DNA of 64,000 bases from Tenebrio molitor (Eukaryota; Arthropoda; Insecta; Coleoptera; Tenebrionidae). Made by a program: the position numbers and the translations under genes. The stretch is taken from contig NC_091052.1 of NCBI RefSeq assembly GCF_963966145.1, positions 14,508,001-14,572,000 of the forward strand, in the 5' to 3' direction. This document shows positions 35,321 to 46,640 of this stretch, in pieces (within the stretch, counting starts at the first letter, position 1; each line of letters opens with the position of its first letter). The notes beneath the pieces were generated by a model that searched no databases, was not told the DNA's origin, and saw nothing but the letters and a program-made list of their open reading frames with translations.

Positions 35321-35490
35321 AATGGTGCACGGTTTCGAGAGTTCCGCGTGCTTAGTCCCATTGAACTCGCCTGGAGTACGCTAAAAACTCGAGTGGAGCG
35401 CTGGACTGGAAAGGTTCGATAGACCAAACAAAAATAGAAGAGTTTTGAGGCATCGATGTTGACCCAAAACGGTTGTGCCACCTTTTGCAG
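35321..35490 (+). pseudogene. DDE transposase C-terminal scrap
   Basis: Plus-strand translation from 35348 reads VLSPIELAWSTLKTRVERW, then two stops, then KSFEASMLTQNGCATFCRE. The first part matches the (L/F)NPIELAWSxLK block near the last catalytic acidic residue of IS630/Tc1-like transposases. Nothing of the N-terminal half or the other catalytic residues is seen nearby, and the frame is broken. It is a dead fragment inside the Ubx intron, in the same orientation as Ubx. Confidence 0.5.
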
Positions 35491-36397
35491 AGAAAAAATA
35501 AATTGGGGAAAATTAAAATTCACGATTAAATCTCGCAACAATTTAATTACAATACGGGTCTGGATTCAGGTAGCGACAAAGCCGGTTGGGGGTGGCCTCC
35601 CCGATGCTAATCCCAATTGTTTTATTGTCCCAATATAATGGCACTTGAACGTATACATAAAGCACATTATTCAGCCGGTCCAAACTAGAGAAAAAAATTG
35701 ATAATAATTACGTTGTTAATTGTAAATCCACCCCTCGCCCAATTAATGGGTGTACAAGACGTCCCCATTCAGATGATAATTTCTTTGCATAGAATCGTGC
35801 ACGAGTGCAAAGCTCTGCGACCGGAGTCCGGACTCCTCTCCGAATAGTCCGGACTCGGTCCGGATGAGCGATGACGTATTACCGTGGCCCAGTCAGTTAC
35901 ACCCCCTTTGTATTTTACTCGCTACGGTCCACACCGAAAACATTTGGTTGACTTGGCCAAGGTGTTACGGTAGGTCAGGTGTGTCGTTGTCCTGCGGTCC
36001 GGGCGTTTTCCGGTGCCGTTAGTGATGACGCCCGATCGGCGGACATCACAAACGACCAAACGTCCCACATTAATAATTCATCGACGATTCGGGAAATTTC
36101 ACTTTCGATGGACGCGCCTCCGCGGTGTTAACGCGAACACCCGGATTGATTTTTAGCCGTTTCCGGTAAACGCCGTCCGGAAAAATAACGCACGCGACGG
36201 ATGTTTTACCCGGAGTGGGACGGGTGTGCGAAAGGGGCGGAAAACGACGGAGATGAATTGGGGATGTGTACAGGGTGGCGCGACGAAGGCACGAATAGGT
36301 CGATATTGCTAACGAACACCTCAAGGTAAAAATTTAAAAAAAACAAACGACAAAGTAGGAAAGACAGTTTTATTTGGTTGAGAAAAATGTTTGACAG
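35491..36397. other. Unique GC-richer intron block
   Basis: 35.7-36.3 kb is GC-richer and repeat-free: paired GTCCGGACTC words near 35825-35860, CGGTTAACGCGAACACCCGG-like sequence near 36125. No credible frame. Candidate regulatory DNA. Confidence 0.4.
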
Positions 36398-36884
36398 TAT
36401 ACAGAGTGTTTTAGAATATTTTGGGACCCTTTGTTTTTAGTGAATAGGACAGTAAAAAGTGTACAAGAAAACATGAATTGTAACAGTGAATGAGATTATT
36501 TTTTATCACGTGACTTCCTTACTTTTGGTAGACATTTTTCAAAGTGTCATAACAAATACATAGTTGTCAGTTCTTCTTCTGCCAAAAAATTATAATTTTT
36601 AAATTAGGGAATTGCAAATGTCCCACCTGATGTAATGAATATCTCGGCGCAAAAAATACAAACTGCTGACGCTACGAGCGGGTGTGTTGCGGAAAGAGAT
36701 TTATTGACCCTCCGCTCAAAAATCCTTCTCTGTAAACTGGGAAATCTGTTGTACCGAGCGTTCACGAAATAACATGTAAAAAAATATTCTGCCTTGAAAT
36801 TATTTATTTATAAATATTCTCAAAAGAATTGCTGCTTTTTGCACAAAAATAAAATGAATCAATTTAGTGTGCACACTCTGTATA
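36398..36884. mobile_element. TIR-bounded element, about 0.49 kb
   Basis: TATACAGAGTGT at 36398-36409 is repeated as its exact reverse complement ACACTCTGTATA at 36873-36884. The flanking TATA could be a target duplication. The interior is AT-rich without coding frames. The terminal match is only 12 bases and there is no second copy in the window, so this is tentative. Confidence 0.4.
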
Positions 36885-39800
36885 TGTGGGAAGTAAATAA
36901 CGATGTAAACCCATGACGGCGGTTGGTGAAAATCAAGCGGCCTTATCTTTAAAAATTCTTTGTTTTGAATATTCAAATTATCAAAATCTCTAATTGTCTC
37001 CTGTGCAATTTTCCCCCTACAATTTTTTATTGTGGTATATATTCATGCTGTATGGTCGATTTGGATACAGAAGATATCAAAAGGAAAACCATCAGAACAT
37101 TGGTTAATAAAAAAAAGTCCTTTTTTATAAATAGACCCTTGTCAAATTCTATTTAAATTCGATGCTTAAAAGTTCTTTTTCTTAATCTATCAAATTATCA
37201 ATATTTCGAAAGTGAGCCTTGTACAAATTTTCTTCTCAAATTTTTTTTTGTATATGTATACCTACGTTTGTAATGTGGTCACTGTGTCGAGAAATGTAAA
37301 CTTCTAACAATTTTAACACGTTGCCTAAAAACAAAGTTTTTTACATTATTCACAATTTTTTCTTAAACTGTCAGATTGTCATCAGTGCAATTTTCCTTCT
37401 CATTTTTTTTTTACAACAGTACATGTTTATTTTACATGGTTGTGGTTTAGGTATAAAAAAAATCTCTTCACAATTCCTTCGTATCTAAATTATGGAAGTA
37501 AACATAAAATTATTTTTTTATACAGTCGTCACGTTTATTCACTTGTTTTCATCAAATTACATTTTTTTTATTTCACTGTAATTTTTTTAATTTGTAATTG
37601 TGTGCATTAAAGATGTAAAACAACGCGTTGTGTCCAAAAAGCCTTCTTCTTATCTGATCAAATCGTCGAAACCTCGAAACTTGTATCTTTCGGTATAAAC
37701 GCTTTTGGTAAATTACGCCGACATTTAGTGCACGAATATTCAATTGTTTCGATTTAACGAAACGTTTTCTTAATTGACCGAATTGTCAGCATCTCGAAAA
37801 AGATCTGGCATCATGTGCAAATTCCCTCGTCGAACTTTGTAGATATTTCTGAGGTCGTGAACGGTCTTACCTGCATCGAATGTAATGGAGTGCGTCGGCC
37901 GCCACGGAACCTTCTTCTTAGTAGTACGAATTGTTAAAAGTCCGAATGCGTCGCGGTCCCTCTAAATCACGTAGATGTGTATCGGAAGTGATGGACATGG
38001 GAGACAGTGAAAGCAAACGATAATTAATACCGCGGCGGCGGTAATAGTGCGTGGGTCGTCGTTAAAAAATCGATCCGTCGCAAATTTCCCCCTTTCAAAT
38101 TAACGAATTGGCAATAGTTCGAACGTCCGTGGGCGCTCGGGATCGCACGGGAGCCGCGATTCGAAGTGGAATAATAAAATTACCGCCCGTAATGGAGCAG
38201 GTATCATAACAAAGCTATTACTCCGCCTTTATGGCATAACGCTGAAGAGTTGAATGAAGATAGTACGACTTGAGGTCACGGTGGTCTCTCATGAACTGCA
38301 ATTATCAAATCTACACGGCAAACACACAAATCTGCTCGTAAGTTATCCGAGACGGCCATGAATAACAAGTTCGGAGCTCACAGTGGCAACTGCGCCAACT
38401 ATTTTAATATTTTCGTCTAGTAATTAAGCCATTAATCAATGGTTTTTGTGGAGGACATGATTTACCGTCGCCCGTAGAATCTCATCTTGGTCCCGGATCA
38501 TGTGATCCCCGATAATGGTGTTAAGATTTTTCGAACGGGCCTCGGAAACGATAATTATGTTGTGGCATCCAAATAAAGACATTAGGACCGTCCTAACGGT
38601 TGCCGTTCCACTAGGACGCCATAAATCCTCCCTCCTCACCTATTATACCTGGACGAAGATCGACTCGTTTGTTTGCGTCGATTATCGCCCGGTCGGGGGC
38701 GCGATCGATTCGCGGATTTATCGACGCGATCTGTCCAAACGGTACTGACGAAGCTTTCCGAAACGGTGGACGGCCGTGGACGTAATAATAGACCCGAATT
38801 GCACCAGACCCTGGTATTACAAAAGCGGGTTTTTAATGGCGACCCTGAGCTAAGGCCTATACTTACAGGGGGAGAGTCAGGGTGGCCGTTAGTTGGGTCC
38901 TGCCGGCCAAAATGTTAACACCGTTTTTTTGTGTCCAGTGAAGCGAGTGCAAGTATTTTCAAAAATTAGGTGTACAAAGTGTTCCGGAAAAAGTGCCGCT
39001 TCACGGGAAAATTTCACACGCGAGGGTGGCGTTCTATCACTTACATTTCGACAAGATGGCTCGACGCGATGATGAGCAGATGCGCTCGAAATCTTCCATT
39101 GCGAGATGAGCGGCGGCGTTTTTACGCGCATGGAGTGTATTCGACGCGATCATTTCGTAACGCGGTTTTTATTTTTATTTGTGATTAATGAATATTCATG
39201 GTTTACACCGAAAATCGCTTCGATACTTGTTTTTGTGGGTGAATCAAGTCCGTGTTATTCTAAAAATGCGACAAAGTTTTCGTCAGATCAAGTTTGATGG
39301 TTTTTGTGTGAAGAATATTGCAATTTGTTTTCAAAAATAATACAAATATCGAAAAGTCGGCGTTTGTGTAAATAAGTAGGAAATTATTTCGTTTGTAATA
39401 GTTGAAAAATCTTTGGGACTTTCTTGAAGAAAATCTTCTTTTAATAAAAATGGTGAAATATAATCATTGTACTGAAAGATTTCAGGGATTTTGAGATCTA
39501 TTAATCGTATTTACATTTTTTTTATAATTTGTGTTTGCAGTAAATGAAAAAGTTTCTTGTTACACCGAGTGATTCATCCAACGGGATAATTTTTTCTGAT
39601 ACTCAAAAATTGTCGTTTTCTCGTGAAAAATATTGCAAAGAGAGTTTCTTAATTAATTTGGTTAATTCTATAATTCCTTTTTTATTTATTAAAATTTAAC
39701 ATAAAATAACATTTTTAATTTACAATGCGAAAATTTCCGATAATAATGCGGAATCTGGAAAAGTGCCCCGAATGCTTGCAGCGTTTTTTATTTAGCTCAA

Positions 39801-40337
39801 TTCAGTACAAGTTTTTGATTATTTTTGGATAATTTAATCGTTTCTTTTTTGACCAATTTCGCTGCAAAATTTGTACTATTCATTTTTTTACTACTTGAAA
39901 TGAATATAAACAACAAACGTTAACAATAAATGCAGAAATTAGTTGATAGAAGAACAAAATAATTTTGAAAAATTATTTAAAAAAAAATTATACATCATTT
40001 GCTTGTTCATAAAAAATATGAAGAGAGTCTTCAGAATGTTACTACAAGATTTTAGTATAATTCAGATATGTAGGGCATTACAAAAAATCTAATTTCGTTG
40101 AAGAAATAAAACAATTTAAAAATTCCCGACGTTGATAAAAATTCTAATTTTTCATGTGGGAAATATTATGAAATATTTTTTTTAACTGGACCTAGATTGT
40201 GATAAAAATAAAGAACAAGAAAAAAACACAAAAAAAAACGCTACACAAAAAAACGCTTCGTGATAAGAATTTTAGTTTGGATATTTTGGATTTCTCTTTT
40301 AACTACTGATACTGGCGTAAAAAAAAATTCTATTCGC
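36885..40337. other. Ubx intron DNA, mixed
   Basis: 36.9-37.6 kb and 39.3-40.3 kb are AT-rich. 37.7-39.15 kb is GC-richer and unique, with several ACGCGAT/CGATCG words. Overlapping frames at 38436-39297 on both strands lack any recognisable domain. No gene called. Confidence 0.45.
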
Positions 40338-40626
40338 GGTAATTGTTCACTTTAACTACTTCTGGAATTTTCGCGTTTTTTCTGGCTAGACACCCTCAGG
40401 GCGTCCTCCTAGATCGTTTCCCACCATTCAAACCTTGTGCAAATGCCTTTTTTTTTCTCTCTTGTTGTGTTTCAAGGTCGCGCCAATGTCTTAGTATAAC
40501 TAGAGGGTAAGGAAAATTCATTTGTACAAGGTTTGATTGGTGGGAAACGATCTAGGAGGACGCCCTGAGGCTGTCTAGCCAGAAAAAACATGAAAATTCC
40601 AGAAGTAGTTAAAGTGAACAATTACC
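40338..40626. mobile_element. Foldback MITE, well-preserved copy
   Basis: Arms of about 108 bases (40338-40445 and 40519-40626) are inverted copies with about five mismatches by eye. Outer ends are GGTAATTGTTCACTTTAACT and its complement; inner blocks include CTCAGGGCGTCCTCCTAGAT. The loop is about 73 bases. It is the same family as 6468-6758. It sits in the Ubx intron, so the pre-mRNA would contain a hairpin of about 108 bp. The minus-strand frame 40575-40952 starts beyond the element and runs into it, and is not a gene. Confidence 0.92.
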
Positions 40627-42439
40627 AAAATTTTTTTTTTCGTATCTGATATCGCCCAATTCTCTTTTTTTCTGTGGCGGAAGTGAAAGAGCCAAGCTTT
40701 GCGAAACATTTTTTTTGAAGTAGTTTCCCCAAAAATTCCAAAATTTTGTTTCAATATAAAAATTTTGAAAAATTCCGATTCGAAATTTTTTGTCTGGAAA
40801 ATAGTGAATTTTTGTGTGGTCACTGAGTGGCCATAATTTAGCAATATCGGCGGTTGATACAGTACTCGGTAACAATCCGTCCAATTATCCGGGAACGGGG
40901 TGCGCATACAGATGCCCCATTGCGATTCCGGGTCCGTCGCGGCCATATGCATTTTCCCGACTAATTGCGTCAGTTTAGAAAAAGGGGCTCAAGCCGGCAT
41001 AAACAAAATGAGTTATCACTCCTCGTCTGACAAGTAGAAAGCCGTAAATCATGACAGTCTTAAAGGAAACGTTCCGAATGTCTTCGGGACAAGATGTATT
41101 ATGTTTTCTCCCGACCAGCCTTTTCCCGGCCTTACATAATTCCACAAGCAGGAATTAAATCGCACAAGTCAAAATTGCGCCCGATTTATCAGCTATTATA
41201 ACAAGTTCGTGCCTAACTTGTATTCAGGGACGATACTAATAGTCGTTACAAGTGAAGTATGGCGCCGTTTCATTTATACAAACACGGCGAGGCTCAGATA
41301 CGCTCTATCTGCTCTGTTTATATTTTACACGTTATTGCGTTAATTATCGGGGGAAAAACCAAGGTGGTGGCGAAAAAATGCGATCCGAGTTGAACGTTCG
41401 CCCCTAGGAAAAAAATTTGTTTTGGTTCGGTCGCCGCGACTAATCACGTTTTGTTGCTATCACGAGAACATGTCGGAGTCGACTCTGGTCGGGATTGTTT
41501 TGGAAAGGAGGAAAGGAGTCAAGGCTCGAGCACGTTTCAGCCTTCGGTTGGCCGAAGGACACGATGGAGTATAATTAGACGACCTCGCACAAAAAATCAC
41601 CCAAGTATTTTTTATTAACGCCCATAATTGGGCTCTTTGCATATTAAGTCGGTCCGTCAAGGGGCACAGATTACGCTGTTATTAACGACGCTATCTAAAT
41701 TAGATCGGTGTTTGTACGAAAATGTCCGCCTTTTCTCACGTTATTATCGCCGCACTCCCGAAACCGAAATCTCTAGGCCTGCTTGATTCCACCCTAATTG
41801 GAAAATTATTAGTACTGCGAAAGTTTCATTTTTTTAAATTTTTCCGAGATAAGAACGCCAAAGACAACAGAAAAAACAAGAGAGAACAATTCGTTTTCAA
41901 CTAGGTGATGTCTCTTACCAAGTATTTAAATTTATTAATATTTGCTCACGTTTTCCTGTCGAGGTAACAAGTTACAGTGTAAAGTCTAGAAAAAATAATG
42001 AATTATGTTTACAATTTCCACGACATGTTTCAATTTTAATACCCACTACGCTTCTTAATTTATAACATTGTTTATCACCTATGTACAATATTCTCTCATG
42101 TAGAAATTATTTTTATTTAAATTATAATTCACGTGTTAACATTTTTTTTTACATTTCATTTTTTCACAACACTGAGCTTCACATGAACTAGTGTAATTTG
42201 TAATTGTCAATGATAATAATAGAGTTGTTTTCAAGTTTGCTTTCCGAAAATGCCTTGTTTTATTCGCTTATTATAAAGTCGACAATTTTGTGTATAAAAA
42301 TTTAACATTAAAAAGGTACCTCACCGGGCTACCTCGCTCTATTTGCTTCGCGCTGTTTTTTAACTCCTCCCCATGTACATCTCGATGAAATAAGCTCTAC
42401 CTATTTTATTTCCGTTACAATTTGATGTATGTGCTAAAT
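40627..42439. other. Ubx intron DNA
   Basis: 40.85-41.75 kb is GC-richer and unique; 41.8-42.4 kb is AT-rich. No gene recognised. Confidence 0.45.
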
Positions 42440-42640
42440 CAGCTCTGAAAAATCACATGTTTAGTTCTCTTTAAATTAATACTATTAACTATTAACACAT
42501 AAGTATTTATAAATCATTTAATTTCATCAACAGCTCATGAATGTAAATCCCTGTTGTCGAGATTATAATGTTATCAACAAATAAATAAATTTCAGATTGT
42601 TGAACCTGATTTACTACATCGTTAATGCATCTCTTTTAGA
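42440..42640 (-). pseudogene. Non-LTR retrotransposon RT relic, copy 1
   Basis: Minus-strand translation gives CINDVVN, then IYLFVDNIIISTTG in the place of the (F/Y)ADD box, then LLMKLND, and after a frame break NSINLKRTKHVIF. This is the order of motifs in Jockey/CR1-like reverse transcriptases (INDL, ADDT, MKLNxDL, NxxKTK). The catalytic second Asp has become Asn and the frame is shifted, so it is dead. It is related to copy 2 at 43885-44075; both carry ATTTAATTTCATCAAC on the + strand. Confidence 0.6.
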
Positions 42641-43026
42641 TTTGATCTTTGCGTGCTCTAGATTCATTAATTTCTGCAGCCTGGACATTTTAGAATTTTT
42701 TTTTCTAATTTTATTCTTTTTCGGGACAATAGAGTCGCCTTTTTAGAACTTCGTCTAATTTAATTTTCGGGAGAAATCTACGTTTCCATTTTCTTTCGTC
42801 CTATTGAATTATGTTTTCCCTTTTTTTCATGTAAAAGTAAAATCAGAAAGTCTCCATAATCCACTTCAATTCTGTTTTAACGTATTTTCTTTCAAGTATA
42901 TTATTTGCCTCTTTACGTCTACTTTTTCTCTTTATTTTCAAAGTTTCTGGAGATTCATTTATGATATTCTGTACCTACTTTAATTTAAAATTTTTCATTT
43001 TGTCTCTAACCATGTTTAGAGAGTTA
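42641..43026. other. AT-rich spacer
   Basis: AT-rich sequence between the RT relic and the MITE; no further retrotransposon motif could be read. Confidence 0.4.
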
Positions 43027-43234
43027 CAGGTCTTGGATTTTCTCATGGGCTATGAGTCATACCTACGCAAACGACGAATATCGGTCTCAACTAGTTACGT
43101 TAGTTTCGTCTGTATGTATTTAAATTTGAAAGGGGTCGACGTTTTTAGTTTTCATTTATAGATTTTTCACTGGTTTATCTGCCTTCGCGCAGATATTTCC
43201 AAGGTTACAGCCCATGAGAGAATCCAAGACCTCT
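43027..43234. mobile_element. Short MITE, second full copy
   Basis: It starts ACAGGTCTTGGATTTTCTCA and ends, inverted, GAGAATCCAAGACCTCT, with TA next to each end. The interior AAATTTGAAAG..GTTTT(C)AGTTTTC matches 19995-20180, with an extra segment of about 30 bases. It lies between the two RT relics. Confidence 0.8.
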
Positions 43235-43884
43235 AACTTCATTAATTACAGCAATCTAAAAATCAGTTTTTTTTTAGTTTGAAGCAGATTTAGACGTTTT
43301 TCTTCTATAAGTTTCTCAACTTATTATAGAAATTAATTCTTGAGTAAAAGTTTTCTATTTTTGAAAAAAAAATTACCAACGTTTTATCCCCTAATCATTT
43401 TCATATTTTTTCTCTCCAAGCTCTTCAAGAATAAGATTTCTCTAATTTATACATTTTTTTCTTATTTCATCCCCAAGTTGATCCATCTTTTTTGAAATTT
43501 TGTAAATTTGAAAACACTGAGCGGAGCATTAATTGATGTGCACGTATTAGCTTAAAATAATACCCAAAGATTGATTTTGAATCAATTTAAAATTTATTGA
43601 TTTCAATGCAGGCAAATAAGAAAATCGAGGTACAATAATTACCTGGTGCAATTAACCCTCTATCCAATAATAGTTTAATGCAGATTAAATTCTTATCGAT
43701 TCTATCAAACAATTTTTTTTCCATTTTATTTCAGTCTCTTGTCAATTATTTTATTTCATTATAATCTCCAACGTAACATTATTTATTTTAATCCCATTTT
43801 ACTTTCTATTCGGTTGTAGGTATTAAATCACTTCTGACAGATTATATATTTAAATGTATTTAAATTAATAGTACAACTATTAAC

Positions 43885-44075
43885 TCATAAGTATTTATAA
43901 ATCGAAGCTAAATCCTCATTTAATTTCATCAACATCTCATCATTGTTATTCTCTCTGTTATAAATATAATAGTGTCGTCGGCGACTAAATATATTTGAAC
44001 CGGATTTATACATCGTTAATACACTTGAAGAGAATGGAACCGAAAACAGTACCCTGCGGCACTCCACGCTTTGCG
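43885..44075 (-). pseudogene. Non-LTR retrotransposon RT relic, copy 2
   Basis: Minus-strand reading gives KRGVPQGTVFGSILFKCIND (44010-44075), a frameshift, then IYLVADDTIIFIT with the catalytic ADD intact (about 43960-43990), another shift, then DEMLMKLNEDLASIYKYL to about 43885. GVPQG and ADDT, about 27 residues apart, are diagnostic of non-LTR (Jockey-like) reverse transcriptase. No endonuclease or poly-A tail was identified. It is a truncated, frameshifted copy oriented opposite to Ubx. Confidence 0.72.
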
Positions 44076-45400
44076 ATACAATTTTTGTTTATTTTCCGGA
44101 CCGCGCTATTCCAAACACTGACTCACGAGAATTATTTCTCCGTGAAAAAAATTTGGAAGGAAACTGCGCCAACACACCGTCCAGACCTAGACCGATAAAT
44201 TTGAAGTTTTTTCAATGAAATTATTTGGAGCAGCCACCGCGATGTCCAGATCTGAACCGACTAGATCGAAGTAATCTTGGGAATAAATTAAACCAAATCA
44301 GTTCCAGTCGAGTTGTGGCGTGTTCTCTTATGGAAATAATTCGCATAAATTAATTAAAAATTATTTGTGGGCGAGTAATTTTTGGCAAATAATTTGGATC
44401 GTGCCGTTTGTTCTTGAAACGAGCGTTTTCCTTGATGAAGATTTTTCGGACAAGTGCATAATTAATTTTTTGAAAGCTTCCGGTCGTGTGGAAAATTTGA
44501 ATAGCTAGTGCGTGTTGAAATAAGTGAATCAGAAGTGGGTTTTGCTTGAGGTGTGGAAACTGTTGCGTCCAGTTGGGATAAATTCGGCGATTGAATTTTC
44601 ATACCGAGTTGGGGATTCGTCGGTGGGGTGGTTTTGGGGGTGGCCCTAGCGGGGGCTCCATTACAGCGGCCGGCGACAGGTCATGAATCAAGCCCAGTCA
44701 GCTTGCTCTAGGATGTGTTCCGCCGGGTCCAACTGATAGATGTAAACCATAAGAGAGCTATAAGCAACACGAGGAATTAATCGAAGACGTGTTTTTTTCA
44801 TCTGGACCGGCCCCGACATTTATTACAAAGGATACGTCCGAACCGGGCGCAAGGATAAACAAAAATAATTTTTCTCGGAGCGACGCCTCACAGGTCCACG
44901 TGAGCCTCGTAATTTATTCTAAATTGGATTTGAAAGCGGTCCAAGATACTGTCTTTAATGTCGGTAGATAATAGATACATCCAGGAGCGAAAGTGAGGCT
45001 TTCGGAGAGTTTACAGATACAAGAGAGTGCATGTTTAATTTGTGTTTCGGGAGCGGCGGAATTATCGGCTTGGAAGGACTGGTTTCGGCTGAAAAATCGG
45101 ACCGATGAAATATGAGGCTATTTGGAAATCGGAACATTTTCACGGAGCATGGTTTAATTTTGTGACGGGTTGTTTGGAGTAGTCGGAAAGAACAAAGGGG
45201 AGAAAGAGTGACTACAAATTTTTTTTTGGAAAAATTACAAAACGGAAAGAGTGAAAAGTGTTTTTTAAAAATCGATTTTATCGCAGATGATCAGTGAACA
45301 ACTTATTTTGCGATTTAAAAATTTTTCAGTTTTCTGCGAGTCGATAAAAATTTATTTTTCAAGAAACTTCCGAAATTATAGTTTTTTATATTCGATTTGG
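44076..45400. other. Ubx intron DNA
   Basis: 44.1-44.3 kb may be further decayed retrotransposon but no motif is legible. 44.5-45.1 kb is GC-richer and unique. No gene recognised. Confidence 0.4.
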
Positions 45401-45419
45401 CACCAATATTTTAATTGAA

Positions 45420-46640
45420 TTTAATCGATTAAATGAATCATACGTCTTTGGCGTTTTTGAAATATTTTGTATTTTTATTCTGTTCAAAATAAATTCGTCC
45501 ATAGGAATTAAATCTTGAAGGTTTCAGAAAATGAATGCTGAAAATTGCTGAAATTTAATCATTTGTTTCCATAAAGAAAACTTCTGAAGTATTCATTGTA
45601 CAATTTTCCCAATTTCGGCGAGTTTTTTAATCCGGGACAACTAAATTTAATTTTCCTGTTGATTCGCTTAAATTATTTGAAAAGGGAAAATGTGACGTTG
45701 ATGAATTGAATTGTGTCTATACTTTTGGAATTTAAAAATTTTGGAAAAAAAATCCCTTTAGGCATCTTTAACGAGGACGGGAATTTTACGTACTCACAAG
45801 CGGACGAAAAGTAACTCTTTTTCGGACGCTGTGTGGCGCTCTGTTGGTCTGTTAGCAACGAAATCGACAAAACCGATAATTGCCCTGTCACCATAAATTA
45901 TGTAAATATGTAAGTAATTAATTGTACATATTGCAAATAGTAAATTTCTAGTTTTGTTGGGAAGTTGATAACAAATATGTGCCTTTTGTCCTCGCTTGTT
46001 TTCAAGCCTCGGCTGCGCCTCGGCCAGAAAACCCAGACTCGGACGAAAAAGATGCACTTTTTGGCCTCGATACACAAATAACTATTTTCGTTTGTTGGAG
46101 TTAAATGTAACGGTTCCGGGGCTGGAAAGTAAAATCAAATTTGAAATTTTATTTCGACAGTGACACTTCTGCCGTATTTTTGTTTGATTTAATAAAAAAA
46201 AAATCTTAGTAGGTTTCAGAAAATGATATCTACATATTAGATTATGTCATTCCAAATATGTAGTAAACTTTTGAAGTGGCGATTTTTAAGTTTTTCAAAT
46301 TTCGGTGAGTTTTTTTTGATTCAGCATAGTTGAATTTATTTTTCGTGTTGATTCTATAATTTTTTTCTAAAAAGAAAACTCCCAAAGTGGCGATTTTTAT
46401 TCTGAGAAAATTCAAAAAGGGAAAGAACGAAAAAGTGGCGTTGATGAAGTGTCCAGGAATTTTGAAATTTTATAAATTTTGGAATTATTTGAAACAGGAA
46501 AGTGTGAATGGAGATTTTTTATCGATTGAAATTTAAACGAATGATTTTCCTTTTTTTTTTTCATTCAATTTAAATGTGATTGTTTCGGTGATACAAAGTG
46601 AAGTCGTGATGAAATTTGAGATTTTATTTCTACTGTTTTC
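45420..46640. repeat. Diverged tandem duplications
   Basis: Shared ordered blocks: GGTTTCAGAAAATGA at 45519 and 46213; ATTTCGG(C/T)GAGTTTTTT near 45612 and 46300; GTTGATGAA near 45698 and 46440; and AAATTTGA(A/G)ATTTTATTTC near 46138 and 46605. Unit offsets are roughly 0.7 kb and 0.46 kb. AT-rich and non-coding. The minus frames at 45673-46075 are by-products. Confidence 0.5.

Noticed and set aside
40575..40952. 125-codon minus-strand frame
   Set aside because: Runs into the right arm of the foldback MITE; low-complexity Phe/Lys-rich.
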